The notes beneath the pieces were generated by a model. It was not told the origin of the DNA and made no database searches. It saw only the letters and a program-made list of their open reading frames with translations. Both the position numbers and the translations under genes were made by a program. A stretch of 50,584 nucleotides of DNA from Oscillospiraceae bacterium. Lineage in GTDB: Bacteria > Bacillota > Clostridia > Oscillospirales > Oscillospiraceae. Shown here in pieces: positions 36,601 through 43,170 of this stretch (within the stretch, counting starts at the first letter, position 1; each line of letters opens with the position of its first letter). Where the stretch lies: assembly GCA_017397835.1 (NCBI GenBank), contig JAFQHV010000038.1:1-50584 (forward strand), read 5' to 3'.

Positions 36601-36610
36601 CGCCAACTGA
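30638..36610 (+). CDS. Giant SLH-anchored Asp-box (sialidase-like) multidomain surface protein
   Basis: 1990 residues. A signal peptide (KKAMSFLLALIMVVSMVPGT) is followed by CBM9/DOMON-like modules (about 30-130, 380-500 and 520-640, each starting like DGxLxExxW or DGATSEVLW) and LamG-like jelly rolls (about 150-380 and 660-860). A discoidin-like domain (about 970-1090) precedes a beta-propeller (about 1208-1590) with four Asp boxes: STDGGRTF, TDDSGYTW, SKDGGESW and SSDYGATW. Another LamG-like module follows, then three SLH repeats (about 1818-1990). Asp boxes and GRPVTMPNGDIIVAGR fit an exo-sialidase or related glycan-binding propeller; I could not confirm the Arg triad. AGGAGG lies 7 bases before the ATG. 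Role: cell-surface capture or cleavage of host sialoglycans (inference). Confidence 0.8.
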   Translation: MKKAMSFLLALIMVVSMVPGTALPAAAAEAEPLQAYYTNENVSVDGALREEHWLLRDKIGSTPIALLNAQNALYIALKTEEKVIDVTVSGKTFKVDLAAGAVMAGGEKIGVAAFDMQNGTSEIEIPMTALGLTYSVGREVDFAITAGTDSYNGKLMLAEKAVKLAESFDDITKLTKGGTTKFGGSTAEVYATQGEGGSLHIQTGDMTDNGYSFHQPNWVAEKLGMDLSRGYELSFTADFNDLNVPAADNVAHQAIVGFAVDVRAEVYLRHSFTADKNGNLMVSQYENTADQTKVIDTGYDLPAKDLFVKFVVDDNFNVDVQINGKSVAKFGQTTRRVAAGTVMFSTCTGRRDLSSPRKNDVAVYDLLITQAAPSEQVTVNTIANADDLKLDGATSEVLWSMPYTVGGTRYGLLYDAENLYIALNTDKSQVDFTLGEQKATAKLGKKPTVALGFTMGPTIATDGKGGYEITIPRNLLKVEGKIPFSITSGDETRSSDLTLGNTSLSVVEKQITSGDGKQDAIAYLNTDKVTMDGKLKENHWYTPYDTQGAAGTIATGAGFMWDANYLYLGAQMFSASRPEAMNLTINGKSMSADISANTATVGDVMGDGQTMEWRIPHAELGLTAGNGVSADYKLEVVGANGTSTLYGKLTMQAVVVVFGDTCDDINAKDYSVANNKLAGTEVVQGTGVYDINTKDGFTGNEYYQMHTPLLNYEGGAYEFVIDLTVESLPHNTRTLGWRGLNWEIRQPGLQTRFCLRSDGNGNVMMDVLNRRDSAALDTGIDFGERAVIRFSVDDNLNPTLYVNDKMVGGFPALDRTAFTISDNLHMPRLILQAMNYDRDPDADGKLNGLNVEVHDMLWTQTVFTDARGAAESAMETVTEKNLLLGADPEDVTKLYLVKSISDTNTGVTSTVTWKAIDKATGKVAANVNTETGVITRGDKPLYFDLIATVTYDGVGVSKTFTFQTKGTKNLGSVGLITWDNDPRTGHPESWGGSSFEYFDNTHNSLVVDQGSSKQFNTITLYDFDDVSRVNKQHLSVYVSNDGKTYTKVYNWLLHQDGKAYTIYNLSETARYVKVHNHHDDLDEMGNKPSFYNAVADMMTVSNNPNFVGANGGFAHKADYKVSNPTGKAVKDYPVFISLTDLGAKTGEYKADCTDFRFTMGENYLAYWYNGVDGFYVRIPDMTAGGAATVTAHWGCASAADFSDGESVFEVMYGNITITDFTRDHNLGSHGRPVTMPNGDIIVAGRTADTRGNTGFVRSTDGGRTFSTVPEFVMRDSDYSGRALGFGGFLVDEEIGRVWAISYSGKNLKDGRTEYRLVISYTDDSGYTWSKPVFLTNPALEPVQDNDAMLENADPNVIYSLTYCNGIKLRDADGKGPNVDYVLAGNGTNHVTKYNCTQVYYSKDGGESWACGENVYMDLDAKSNAENGVTEPAITQLDDGRLYMLMRAQQEGNFYFYEAFSSDYGATWEAGYSKVIASNTSPVMTTYNNQRILLWTSMNSVGAFSYRRTPVHVATTSDNYKSFDHIVDVVFGTSYDGLEEMYSHMFQPGITFTKDGKDAYVAFYAGSQLRRFTEPATGGFLAEDFQDMINYTKGGYDDFEVASLKFEGWMTVDGVVLEVSEDAAVSGQRSLKLYDRNPGSIVHTTRQIPSMKYGTVGAKMMVPATNTDYFALELKAGYNFEHLQHALAAVAVKGDGTVAVCYADEIVPVGKVEPGTWNDYAVSFDIAKNMGKLYVNGKFVSDIKLNTSAPLLDKMVEDIIREVTCIQFMQTEATTGTSDVLYVDDVYFNELTAPLSRTGAESGGLTPVEPPKEEPEDELTFADVKTGDWFYDAVAYATANGIMSGYSADKFGPNDTLNRAMVVQLLYNKEGQPALNGLKHSFSDVPASQWYNNAVTWGSNKGVVSGYGGGVFKPEDAVTVEQIAVILRNYSGSPNGNGDLSKVGNHSDWAADALKWAVEKGILNNVPFTNATEQATRAQAAQMLTNYLRAN

Positions 36611-36636
36611 ATTTGCTTTCTTCTCCTCTATTTTCC

Positions 36637-36680
36637 AAGCAAAACCCCGCGGTTCATTTGAACCGCGGGGTTTTGCTTTT
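36637..36680. terminator. Terminator after the 30638 gene
   Basis: Stem AAGCAAAACCCCGCGGTTC / GAACCGCGGGGTTTTGCTT with an ATTT loop. The 3' untranslated stretch (CTGAATTTGCTTTCTTC and the terminator) resembles that after the 37767 gene. Confidence 0.88.
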
Positions 36681-36708
36681 CGTTTTCACTGTACGGCTGT
36701 GGGTGGGG

Positions 36709-37542
36709 TTACTGTGCTTCGTCCGATTGGCTCCGGTCCCGGAACTGCTTGGGCGGGCTGCCGTGGAACTGGCAAAAACTGCGGCTGAACGAGGGAACGG
36801 AGGTGTACCCCACCTGGAGGGCCACCTGCTGGATGGACAGCCCGGTATTGCGAAGCAGCCAGCCGGCGTGGGTCATGCGGGTGCTGACCAGCTTTTCCCG
36901 GAAGTTCATGCCGTAACGCTTCTGCAGGAAACGGTGAAGCTGTCGGGGGGATAGGTGGAGCAGCGCGCAGAGGTCGGCTTTCGTCACGTCCTCCTGAAGG
37001 GAATTGGCGAAAAAGGAGTCGATCACATCCACACGCAGGTCGGAGTTCATGACGGGAGTGGAATCCGCATCCGCCACGCCCAGCAGACGCAGCAGGTGGA
37101 GGGTCAGATGGCTCAGCAGGAAATAGAGCATCTTCTGGTGGAAAGGGCCGGGGTGGGCAAACTCCTCCATCAACTCCTCCAGCAGGGCGAGGGTGGAGGT
37201 GGGGAAGTCCAGCACCACGCAGGGCACGTCCGGGTCGGGGAGCAGCTGCCCCGAAACGGGGAACAGGTCCACCACCATCCGCTGAAAATCCGCGGAATAG
37301 TTGACCGGAGTGTGAAAACGGTCCGGCGGGATCAGGATACCCTGACCGGTGTGCAGGGAGTACACGGTGCCCTCCACGTCCACGTTACAGGTGCCCTGAC
37401 GGACGATGTGCAGCTCGTAGTCGGCATTGCGGTGCCGTCCAACCGCCCAGGTGTGTGCGGAGGCCAGGAGCGCGCGGGCAGGGACGTACAGCTCAAGACG
37501 AATGTCCCCGAACGCGGTTCGGACAAATTCCTTGTGGGCCAT
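36709..37542 (-). CDS. AraC-family transcriptional regulator 3
   Basis: 277 residues. The cupin-like sensor has ELHIVRQGTCNVDVEGTVYS and GILIPPDRFHTPVNYS. The C-terminal domain carries DVTKADLCALLHLSPRQLHR and LSIQQVALQVGYTSVPSFSR with FCQFHGSPPKQFRDR. The ATG at 37542 has GGAGG 8 bases upstream; the frame stays open for 79 codons further, but these cover the divergent promoter region. It is divergent from the 37767 gene and probably controls the DUF4886/sialidase-like pair. Confidence 0.87.
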   Translation of the reverse strand: MAHKEFVRTAFGDIRLELYVPARALLASAHTWAVGRHRNADYELHIVRQGTCNVDVEGTVYSLHTGQGILIPPDRFHTPVNYSADFQRMVVDLFPVSGQLLPDPDVPCVVLDFPTSTLALLEELMEEFAHPGPFHQKMLYFLLSHLTLHLLRLLGVADADSTPVMNSDLRVDVIDSFFANSLQEDVTKADLCALLHLSPRQLHRFLQKRYGMNFREKLVSTRMTHAGWLLRNTGLSIQQVALQVGYTSVPSFSRSFCQFHGSPPKQFRDRSQSDEAQ

Positions 37543-37766
37543 GGCAAAAACCTCCTTTATGCCGAAACGGCCGTTTTTGCAAACAATACGGCCAATTCGG
37601 ATATTCCAAAACAAGCCGCATAATGGTAAAATAACAAAGACAGGCGTGTGTTGCGCGCAAGTATTGTGCAAACAACAAAAGCTCTGCACCCGTATGGTAC
37701 AGGAAAACGACCACGTTGTCAACGAGAGAGTAATGCCTGAAACAGGTATGAACAGGAGGAACGAAC
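37543..37766. promoter_or_regulatory. Divergent control region between AraC 3 and the 37767 gene
   Basis: 224 bases with no gene. Operator-like words are TTGCGCGCAA (perfect 10-base palindrome, near 37649-37658), the related TTGTGCAA a few bases on, and CGTTGTCAACG (near 37715). A weak promoter (TTCGGA, 17 bases, CATAAT ending near 37625) is possible; no strong -10/-35 pair is seen, consistent with activator dependence. Confidence 0.35.
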
Positions 37767-40700
37767 ATGAAACACACAATGTTCAGTAAGGTGCTGTCCG
37801 CACTGCTGGCGCTGGTGCTGTGCCTTGGCATGGTGCCCGCAACGGCCATGCCCGCCGCCGCGGCTGCCAACCTGGGCAGCAAGGAGTGGGTCGCCCGGAA
37901 CGACGACTTCAGCGGCTACCCCGTGGGTACGGATACGTTCTACGGCAACGCCAAATACAACGGCTTTGGCGAGAGCAGTCACGGTACCTACGGCGGCGAA
38001 AGCTACGCCACCTACGGCATTATCGAGGAAAACGGGAACAAGATGCTGGAGCTGGTCAGTGTCAACAAGACCGGCACCTACTTCAACGGTCCCCGTGTCT
38101 CCGGTGCCCATTCCGTGACCATGGACGTGTATATGCCGCGTTCCACCGGCGGCTCCGTTCCCGGTCTGGTGCTGAGCCTGTTTGACGGCCTGCAGCCCAG
38201 CCTGCCCGGCAGCCTGCTGGTCTATATCGACGGCGGTTACGATATCCGCCTGGTGGAGAGCATCTCCACCGCCAGCACCACCAAGGCCAACGTGACCACC
38301 ACCATGCAGAAGGCAGACGGCAACCGGATGGCTTTGGAGCTTGATTCGTGGCACACGGTGAAGATGTCCGTGGAGCCGGGCAAGTTCGTGGTCAAGGTGT
38401 GGAAGCAGGGCGAGCAGGAGCCGGCGGACAACGCCGGGGCCGGCGTGTGCGTGTTTGAAAACGCCGTGTTCTCCGAGTCTATGCTGAACGGCAGCATGAT
38501 GGCCCGTATCCAGTCCCGCGCCCGCAATCAGGCCGGCGTGGCCTATAAGGTCCGCATCGACAACCTGAAGGTCACCAAGCCCTATGAGAGCGTGACTCTG
38601 CCCAAGATGCTCTACGGCGACCCCGGGGAGCGGCTGACCGTGGACGCGGTGTTCACCGGTCAGGACCTGGCTGCCCAGATGCCCGCCCCCAAGTTCAGCT
38701 ACACCTTCTCCAACCCCGCTCTGGGCAGCGCTTCCGGCAACGGTGACCTGATCCTGGGCAAGGAAGGTCAGGGCACCCTTACCATTGAGCTGGCCGATAT
38801 GGACGGCAAGGGCACCGGCGTGACCCACACCGCCAAACTGGTGGTGGGCGGCAACGCGGTGTTCAAGTTTAAGGACGCTCTGGTCAAGGTGCCCGAGACC
38901 GACATCGGCAAGACCTATAAGCTGGAAACTGTGACCCAGTATGACCTGAATCTGGCCATCCCCGGTCACTCCATTACGTGGCTGTCCAACAACGAAACCG
39001 TTGCCACCGTGGATCAGACCGGTGTGGTCACCCTTAAGGATTTCGGCACCGCCAAGATCACCGCCATGGTCAAGGATTCCGCCGGCAACGACGTGGGTCT
39101 GATCGCCAGCTGCAAGGTGCAGGTGGGCGAGGAGCCCCTGCGCATCCTGTCCATCGGCAACAGCTACAGCCGCGATACCTTCTACTACCTGAGCCATCTG
39201 GCCAAGCTGGTGGGTAAGCGCGTGGAGGCCGGCTACCTGATGCTGGGCAGCGCTACCCTGCGTATGCACGCCCGAAACGTGGCCAAGAACGCCGCCGAGT
39301 ACAGCTACTACAAGAGCAATCCCATGACCGGCGAGATGCTGGGCAGCTCCGGCATGAGCAGCATCAACGAGACGGTCCTCAGCCAGGATTGGGACGTCAT
39401 CATGCTGCAGCAGGGCGTGGAGGAGTCCGGCGTTTACACTACCTTCAACGCTGACCTGCAGTTCCTGCTGGACTATTTGGCCGATGTGCAGCCGAACGCC
39501 AAGGTCTATTGGAATATGACCTGGGCCAACCAGGCGGACACCAAAGAGCGCAGGGCGGATTTCGACCACCTGTTTGACGGCAACCAGAACGTGATGTACA
39601 ACGCCATTGTGGAGTGCTTGGGTCGCTTCATCGTGGGTAAGGATGCCGAGTACGCCGACGACTTTGATGGTTGGTTCCCTGTGGGTGCCGCCATTCAGAA
39701 CGTGCGCGCCACCGCCATCGGTGACAAGCTGACCCGTGACGGCTACCACCTGTCCCTGCAGGCCGGTCGCCTGACCGCGGCAATGACGGCGCTGAAGGTG
39801 CTGTTCCCCGATGCCGACCTGTCCAAGATCACCCCCGAGGCGATCAAGCCCTTCCTTGACACCGATAAGAAGGATTTGAGCACCAGCTTCCCCGACGACC
39901 CCAACTACGCCAACACCGAGGCCAATTTGGCTCTGATCCGTCAGAGCGTGGAGGCCGCATGTAAGGACCTGACCAAGGTCCCCGCCAAGCTGAAGGTTCC
40001 CACCCCCCGCACCGTGGAGAACACCACCCCCGAGACCGATGACGTGACCGTGGGTCAGGTTACCGCTCCCATGGGTCTGCACTTTGGCGACCTGGTGGTG
40101 GACAAGGCCGGTGTCATCTATACCACCGCCTATGAGTGTATCTGTCATGTGCCCACCCGTAACACCGGCGACTACAAGCAGGACGGTAAGGAGGGTGCCG
40201 GTATTCTGCAGATTTGGAAGAGTACCGACAACGGCAAGACCTGGGACTATGACCACCCCCTGCTGACCATCGACCAGCGCAAGTACGAGGAGTGGGGCAT
40301 CGTTCCCGATATGTACAACCGCTATGAGAAGGTGAGCAACGGCGCGGACGACTACACCTACTTCTTCGATGGCCGTGACCCCAACATGGGCATCATGTAC
40401 TACGACATGGATGGCAACGGCACCGAGGATGAGGTGCTGCTGTACACCTTCTGGGGCTTCCAGTTCCTGGAGTCCGGTGCTTCCAACTCCGAGGGTACCT
40501 ATCTGATGTACTCCATCGACGGCGGCGAGAACTGGACGGTGCCCCAGCGTGTTACCACCCAGCATTGCCCCGGCAACGGCGGTATCAAGCGCGGTGATAT
40601 CACTTACTTCTCCAATGGTCAGATTCTGGTGCCTCTGTACGGCACCCCCACCGTTGTGGCTCTGTTGCTGCAGTGGGATGTGGCCACCCAGAAGTGGGTC

Positions 40701-42974
40701 ACCCTCAGCGACGTGGTCATTCCCAACTTCGTTCCCGAAAAGGGCGCTGAGATGAACGAGTGTTCCTTCGTTGCTCCCGACCCCAATGGCGACTATGTGG
40801 AGGGCTTTGTTCGCTCCAACGGTCAGGTTGTGGCATCCCATGACCGCGGCCGCACTTGGGAGCATATCCACACCATTGCGTACAACGTGCAGCAGCCCGG
40901 TTGGGCCTACATCGACGAGAACCGTGCCTTTGCTACGTGGGCCTTTCTGGAGGGTTATGTCCGTCCCACCAAGGGTCAGATGGTCTACTTCGATGCCGGT
41001 TGGGAGGCTACCCAGCCCGCGGTTATTCACAACCACTACTACACCGGTGAGCACGACAACGGTGACCCCTCCAGCAAGCTGCTGGCCGATGGTCGGATTC
41101 TGTCCATCATGTACGATGACTACTTCCGCTCCATCGTGGGTAAGTTCGTCGATCCCAACGATTCTGCCTTCCTGCTGCCTGAAATGGATCCCAAGGCCGG
41201 GCAGATTACCGTGAAGGAAGTTGCCGGTGGTGCCAATGTGACCATCGGTGATGACCTGCCCTTTGCCCACACCCTCAACACCACTGCGACCTTTGCGGCC
41301 AATGGTAAGCTGACTGTCAATGCTGCCAACGGTGCCGTGGTGGAGTTTGCAGTGGGTCAGTACGGCATCGAGGCCGGCAAGGCCACCGAACTGCGTGTGG
41401 CCATCACCAATGGTGCCACCTACCTCAAGGCATGGCCTGTGGGCGGTACCGAACCTGCTGAGTGGACCTTCGTTCAGGGCGGTACCGACCAGATTAGCGG
41501 CAAGGCGGTTCTGACTGCCAGCGGTGTGGAGATGGGTACTGTAAAGGTTACCCGCCGCGCCACCATCACCATGAACAAGGGCGGTGAGACCGAGTCCGGC
41601 AAGGGCGCCGTGGCCGGTGTCATCAACCCTGCTGAGCTGAACAACAAAGCCACCTGGACCAGCAGCAATCCCAAGATTGCCACCGTGGATGGCGAGGGCA
41701 ACGTTTTCTTTGTGGGCTCCGGTACCGTGACCATCACCGGTGAGATTGCCGGTGCGACCGGTTCCGTTACTTACAACGTCAAGTCTGCCCCTGCTGAAGT
41801 AATTGGCCGCGGTGAGAAGAAGGTTATTTTCCAGGATAACTATGAGAGTTACACTGTGGGCGAGAACACCTTCTACAACGAGATGTCCGGCAAGGGCTAC
41901 GTGGGTATTGAAAGCCAGGCGCCTGTGGCCGGTGTCAGCTACTACAATGTGGAGCAGGAGGGCAACAACAAGTACTTGAAGTTGGTGGCCCGCAACTCCA
42001 AGCAAGTTTGGTTCAAGGTGAATACCCCCATTACCGGTGACTACACCGTACAGTTTGACTATCGCAACACGGACGGTAATATGGACCGCTGGATGTACGT
42101 CACCCTGTGGCAGGACACCGACGTCTACGGCTTTGTCCAGATGCGTGGTGACAACTTCCGCTTCCAGTACAAGGACAAGGATGGTGTTAACACCAACTCC
42201 GATACCTTCTACGCTTACGATGCCGCAGTCTGGAACACCATGAAGATTGCCCGTGTCAACGGTGCTGTGTATGTCAAGGTGTGGCCCCGCGGTACTCAGG
42301 AGCCTGCCGGCTGGCAGTACAGTGTGCATGCAGATACGCTGCCCACCGATGTGGAGAGTTATTTCCGTATTTCCTTCTACTCCAAGCTGAACGAGGACCA
42401 CGTCACCCTGCTGGATAACCTCATCATCACCCAGCAGCAGGTCAGCGGCGCCGACGCCATGACCGACGTGGGCAGCGGCGACTGGTACTACGATGCGGTG
42501 GACTACGTCATCAACAACAAGATCATGTCCGGCTACAACGCCTCGACCTTCGGCCCCAACGATACCCTGAATCGCGCCATGGTGGTGCAGGTGCTGTACA
42601 ACAAGGAGGGCCAGCCCGCCCTGAACGGTGCCAAGCACAACTTCAAGGACGTGCCCGGTACCGAGTGGTACAACAACGCGGTCACCTGGGGCAGCAACAA
42701 GGGCGTGGTGTCCGGCTACGGCGGCGGCGTGTTCAAGCCCAACGATGCCGTCAGCCTGGAGCAGGTGGCGGTCATCCTCCACAACTACGCCGGAAAGCCC
42801 GCCGGAAACGGCGACATTTCCAAGTTCGGCGCGTGCAGCGACTGGGCCCAGCCCGCCCTGAAGTGGGCGGCACAAAAGGGCCTGTTTGACGGTATGGAGT
42901 ACGGCTCCGTCACCGCCAGCGCCACCCGCGCCCAGACGGCTCAGATGCTGACCAATTATCTGAGCGGAAACTGA
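37767..42974 (+). CDS. SLH-anchored DUF4886 (SGNH esterase) / Asp-box propeller fusion protein
   Basis: 1735 residues. A signal peptide (LSALLALVLCLGMVPATA) is followed by a jelly-roll module (about 33-280, WVARNDDFSGYPVGTDTF), a BIG2-like Ig domain (about 370-455) and a DUF4886/SGNH-type domain (about 460-710). That domain has block I IGNSYSRD (Ser466) and the terminal dyad RDGYHLS (Asp658, His661). An Asp-box propeller follows (about 760-1150; STDNGKTW, SIDGGENW, SHDRGRTW) with a calcium-loop-like DMDGNGTEDE, then Ig-like and LamG-like modules and three SLH repeats (about 1565-1735). A sialate O-acetylesterase plus sialidase-like function on O-acetylated host sialoglycans is a reasonable inference. 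AGGAGG lies 7 bases before the ATG. Confidence 0.8.
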   Translation: MKHTMFSKVLSALLALVLCLGMVPATAMPAAAAANLGSKEWVARNDDFSGYPVGTDTFYGNAKYNGFGESSHGTYGGESYATYGIIEENGNKMLELVSVNKTGTYFNGPRVSGAHSVTMDVYMPRSTGGSVPGLVLSLFDGLQPSLPGSLLVYIDGGYDIRLVESISTASTTKANVTTTMQKADGNRMALELDSWHTVKMSVEPGKFVVKVWKQGEQEPADNAGAGVCVFENAVFSESMLNGSMMARIQSRARNQAGVAYKVRIDNLKVTKPYESVTLPKMLYGDPGERLTVDAVFTGQDLAAQMPAPKFSYTFSNPALGSASGNGDLILGKEGQGTLTIELADMDGKGTGVTHTAKLVVGGNAVFKFKDALVKVPETDIGKTYKLETVTQYDLNLAIPGHSITWLSNNETVATVDQTGVVTLKDFGTAKITAMVKDSAGNDVGLIASCKVQVGEEPLRILSIGNSYSRDTFYYLSHLAKLVGKRVEAGYLMLGSATLRMHARNVAKNAAEYSYYKSNPMTGEMLGSSGMSSINETVLSQDWDVIMLQQGVEESGVYTTFNADLQFLLDYLADVQPNAKVYWNMTWANQADTKERRADFDHLFDGNQNVMYNAIVECLGRFIVGKDAEYADDFDGWFPVGAAIQNVRATAIGDKLTRDGYHLSLQAGRLTAAMTALKVLFPDADLSKITPEAIKPFLDTDKKDLSTSFPDDPNYANTEANLALIRQSVEAACKDLTKVPAKLKVPTPRTVENTTPETDDVTVGQVTAPMGLHFGDLVVDKAGVIYTTAYECICHVPTRNTGDYKQDGKEGAGILQIWKSTDNGKTWDYDHPLLTIDQRKYEEWGIVPDMYNRYEKVSNGADDYTYFFDGRDPNMGIMYYDMDGNGTEDEVLLYTFWGFQFLESGASNSEGTYLMYSIDGGENWTVPQRVTTQHCPGNGGIKRGDITYFSNGQILVPLYGTPTVVALLLQWDVATQKWVTLSDVVIPNFVPEKGAEMNECSFVAPDPNGDYVEGFVRSNGQVVASHDRGRTWEHIHTIAYNVQQPGWAYIDENRAFATWAFLEGYVRPTKGQMVYFDAGWEATQPAVIHNHYYTGEHDNGDPSSKLLADGRILSIMYDDYFRSIVGKFVDPNDSAFLLPEMDPKAGQITVKEVAGGANVTIGDDLPFAHTLNTTATFAANGKLTVNAANGAVVEFAVGQYGIEAGKATELRVAITNGATYLKAWPVGGTEPAEWTFVQGGTDQISGKAVLTASGVEMGTVKVTRRATITMNKGGETESGKGAVAGVINPAELNNKATWTSSNPKIATVDGEGNVFFVGSGTVTITGEIAGATGSVTYNVKSAPAEVIGRGEKKVIFQDNYESYTVGENTFYNEMSGKGYVGIESQAPVAGVSYYNVEQEGNNKYLKLVARNSKQVWFKVNTPITGDYTVQFDYRNTDGNMDRWMYVTLWQDTDVYGFVQMRGDNFRFQYKDKDGVNTNSDTFYAYDAAVWNTMKIARVNGAVYVKVWPRGTQEPAGWQYSVHADTLPTDVESYFRISFYSKLNEDHVTLLDNLIITQQQVSGADAMTDVGSGDWYYDAVDYVINNKIMSGYNASTFGPNDTLNRAMVVQVLYNKEGQPALNGAKHNFKDVPGTEWYNNAVTWGSNKGVVSGYGGGVFKPNDAVSLEQVAVILHNYAGKPAGNGDISKFGACSDWAQPALKWAAQKGLFDGMEYGSVTASATRAQTAQMLTNYLSGN

Positions 42975-43000
42975 ATTTGCTTTCTTCCTGTCTTCCCTTT

Positions 43001-43038
43001 GCAAAACCCCGCAGTCCGGTCGGACTGCGGGGTTTTGC
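43001..43038 (+). terminator. Terminator after the 37767 gene
   Basis: Stem GCAAAACCCCGCAGTCC / GGACTGCGGGGTTTTGC around GGTC. It is closely related to the terminator at 36637-36680. Confidence 0.85.
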
Positions 43039-43057
43039 TCCGGATGAGACGATCTGT

Positions 43058-43072
43058 GGGACACTATGTCCC
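43058..43072 (+). promoter_or_regulatory. Palindromic GGGACA-CTA-TGTCCC operator candidate
   Basis: Perfect inverted repeat of six bases around a 3-base centre, 34 bases upstream of the -35 of the 43171 gene. Its half-site equals the TGGGACAT repeats at 19694-19745. Confidence 0.5.
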
Positions 43073-43106
43073 GAACAGGAGAATTTGCGGAATATTGTCT
43101 TGCGTT

Positions 43107-43135
43107 TTGGCTGAAAAATCTGTAAACTATATAAT
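43107..43135 (+). promoter_or_regulatory. Promoter of the 43171 gene
   Basis: TTGGCT (43107-43112), 17 bases, TATAAT (43130-43135), 35 bases before the start codon. It gives the second paralogue its own transcript after the 43001 terminator. Confidence 0.68.
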
Positions 43136-43170
43136 GAGACCGGTGTGACTATCCGAATGGAGGAATGAGC

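Noticed and set aside
36709-37779. Longer reading of AraC 3 from 37779 with a hydrophobic N-terminus that looks like a membrane segment
   Set aside because: The ATG at 37542 has a good ribosome site, and the extra 79 codons cover the intergenic control region and the start of the divergent gene.
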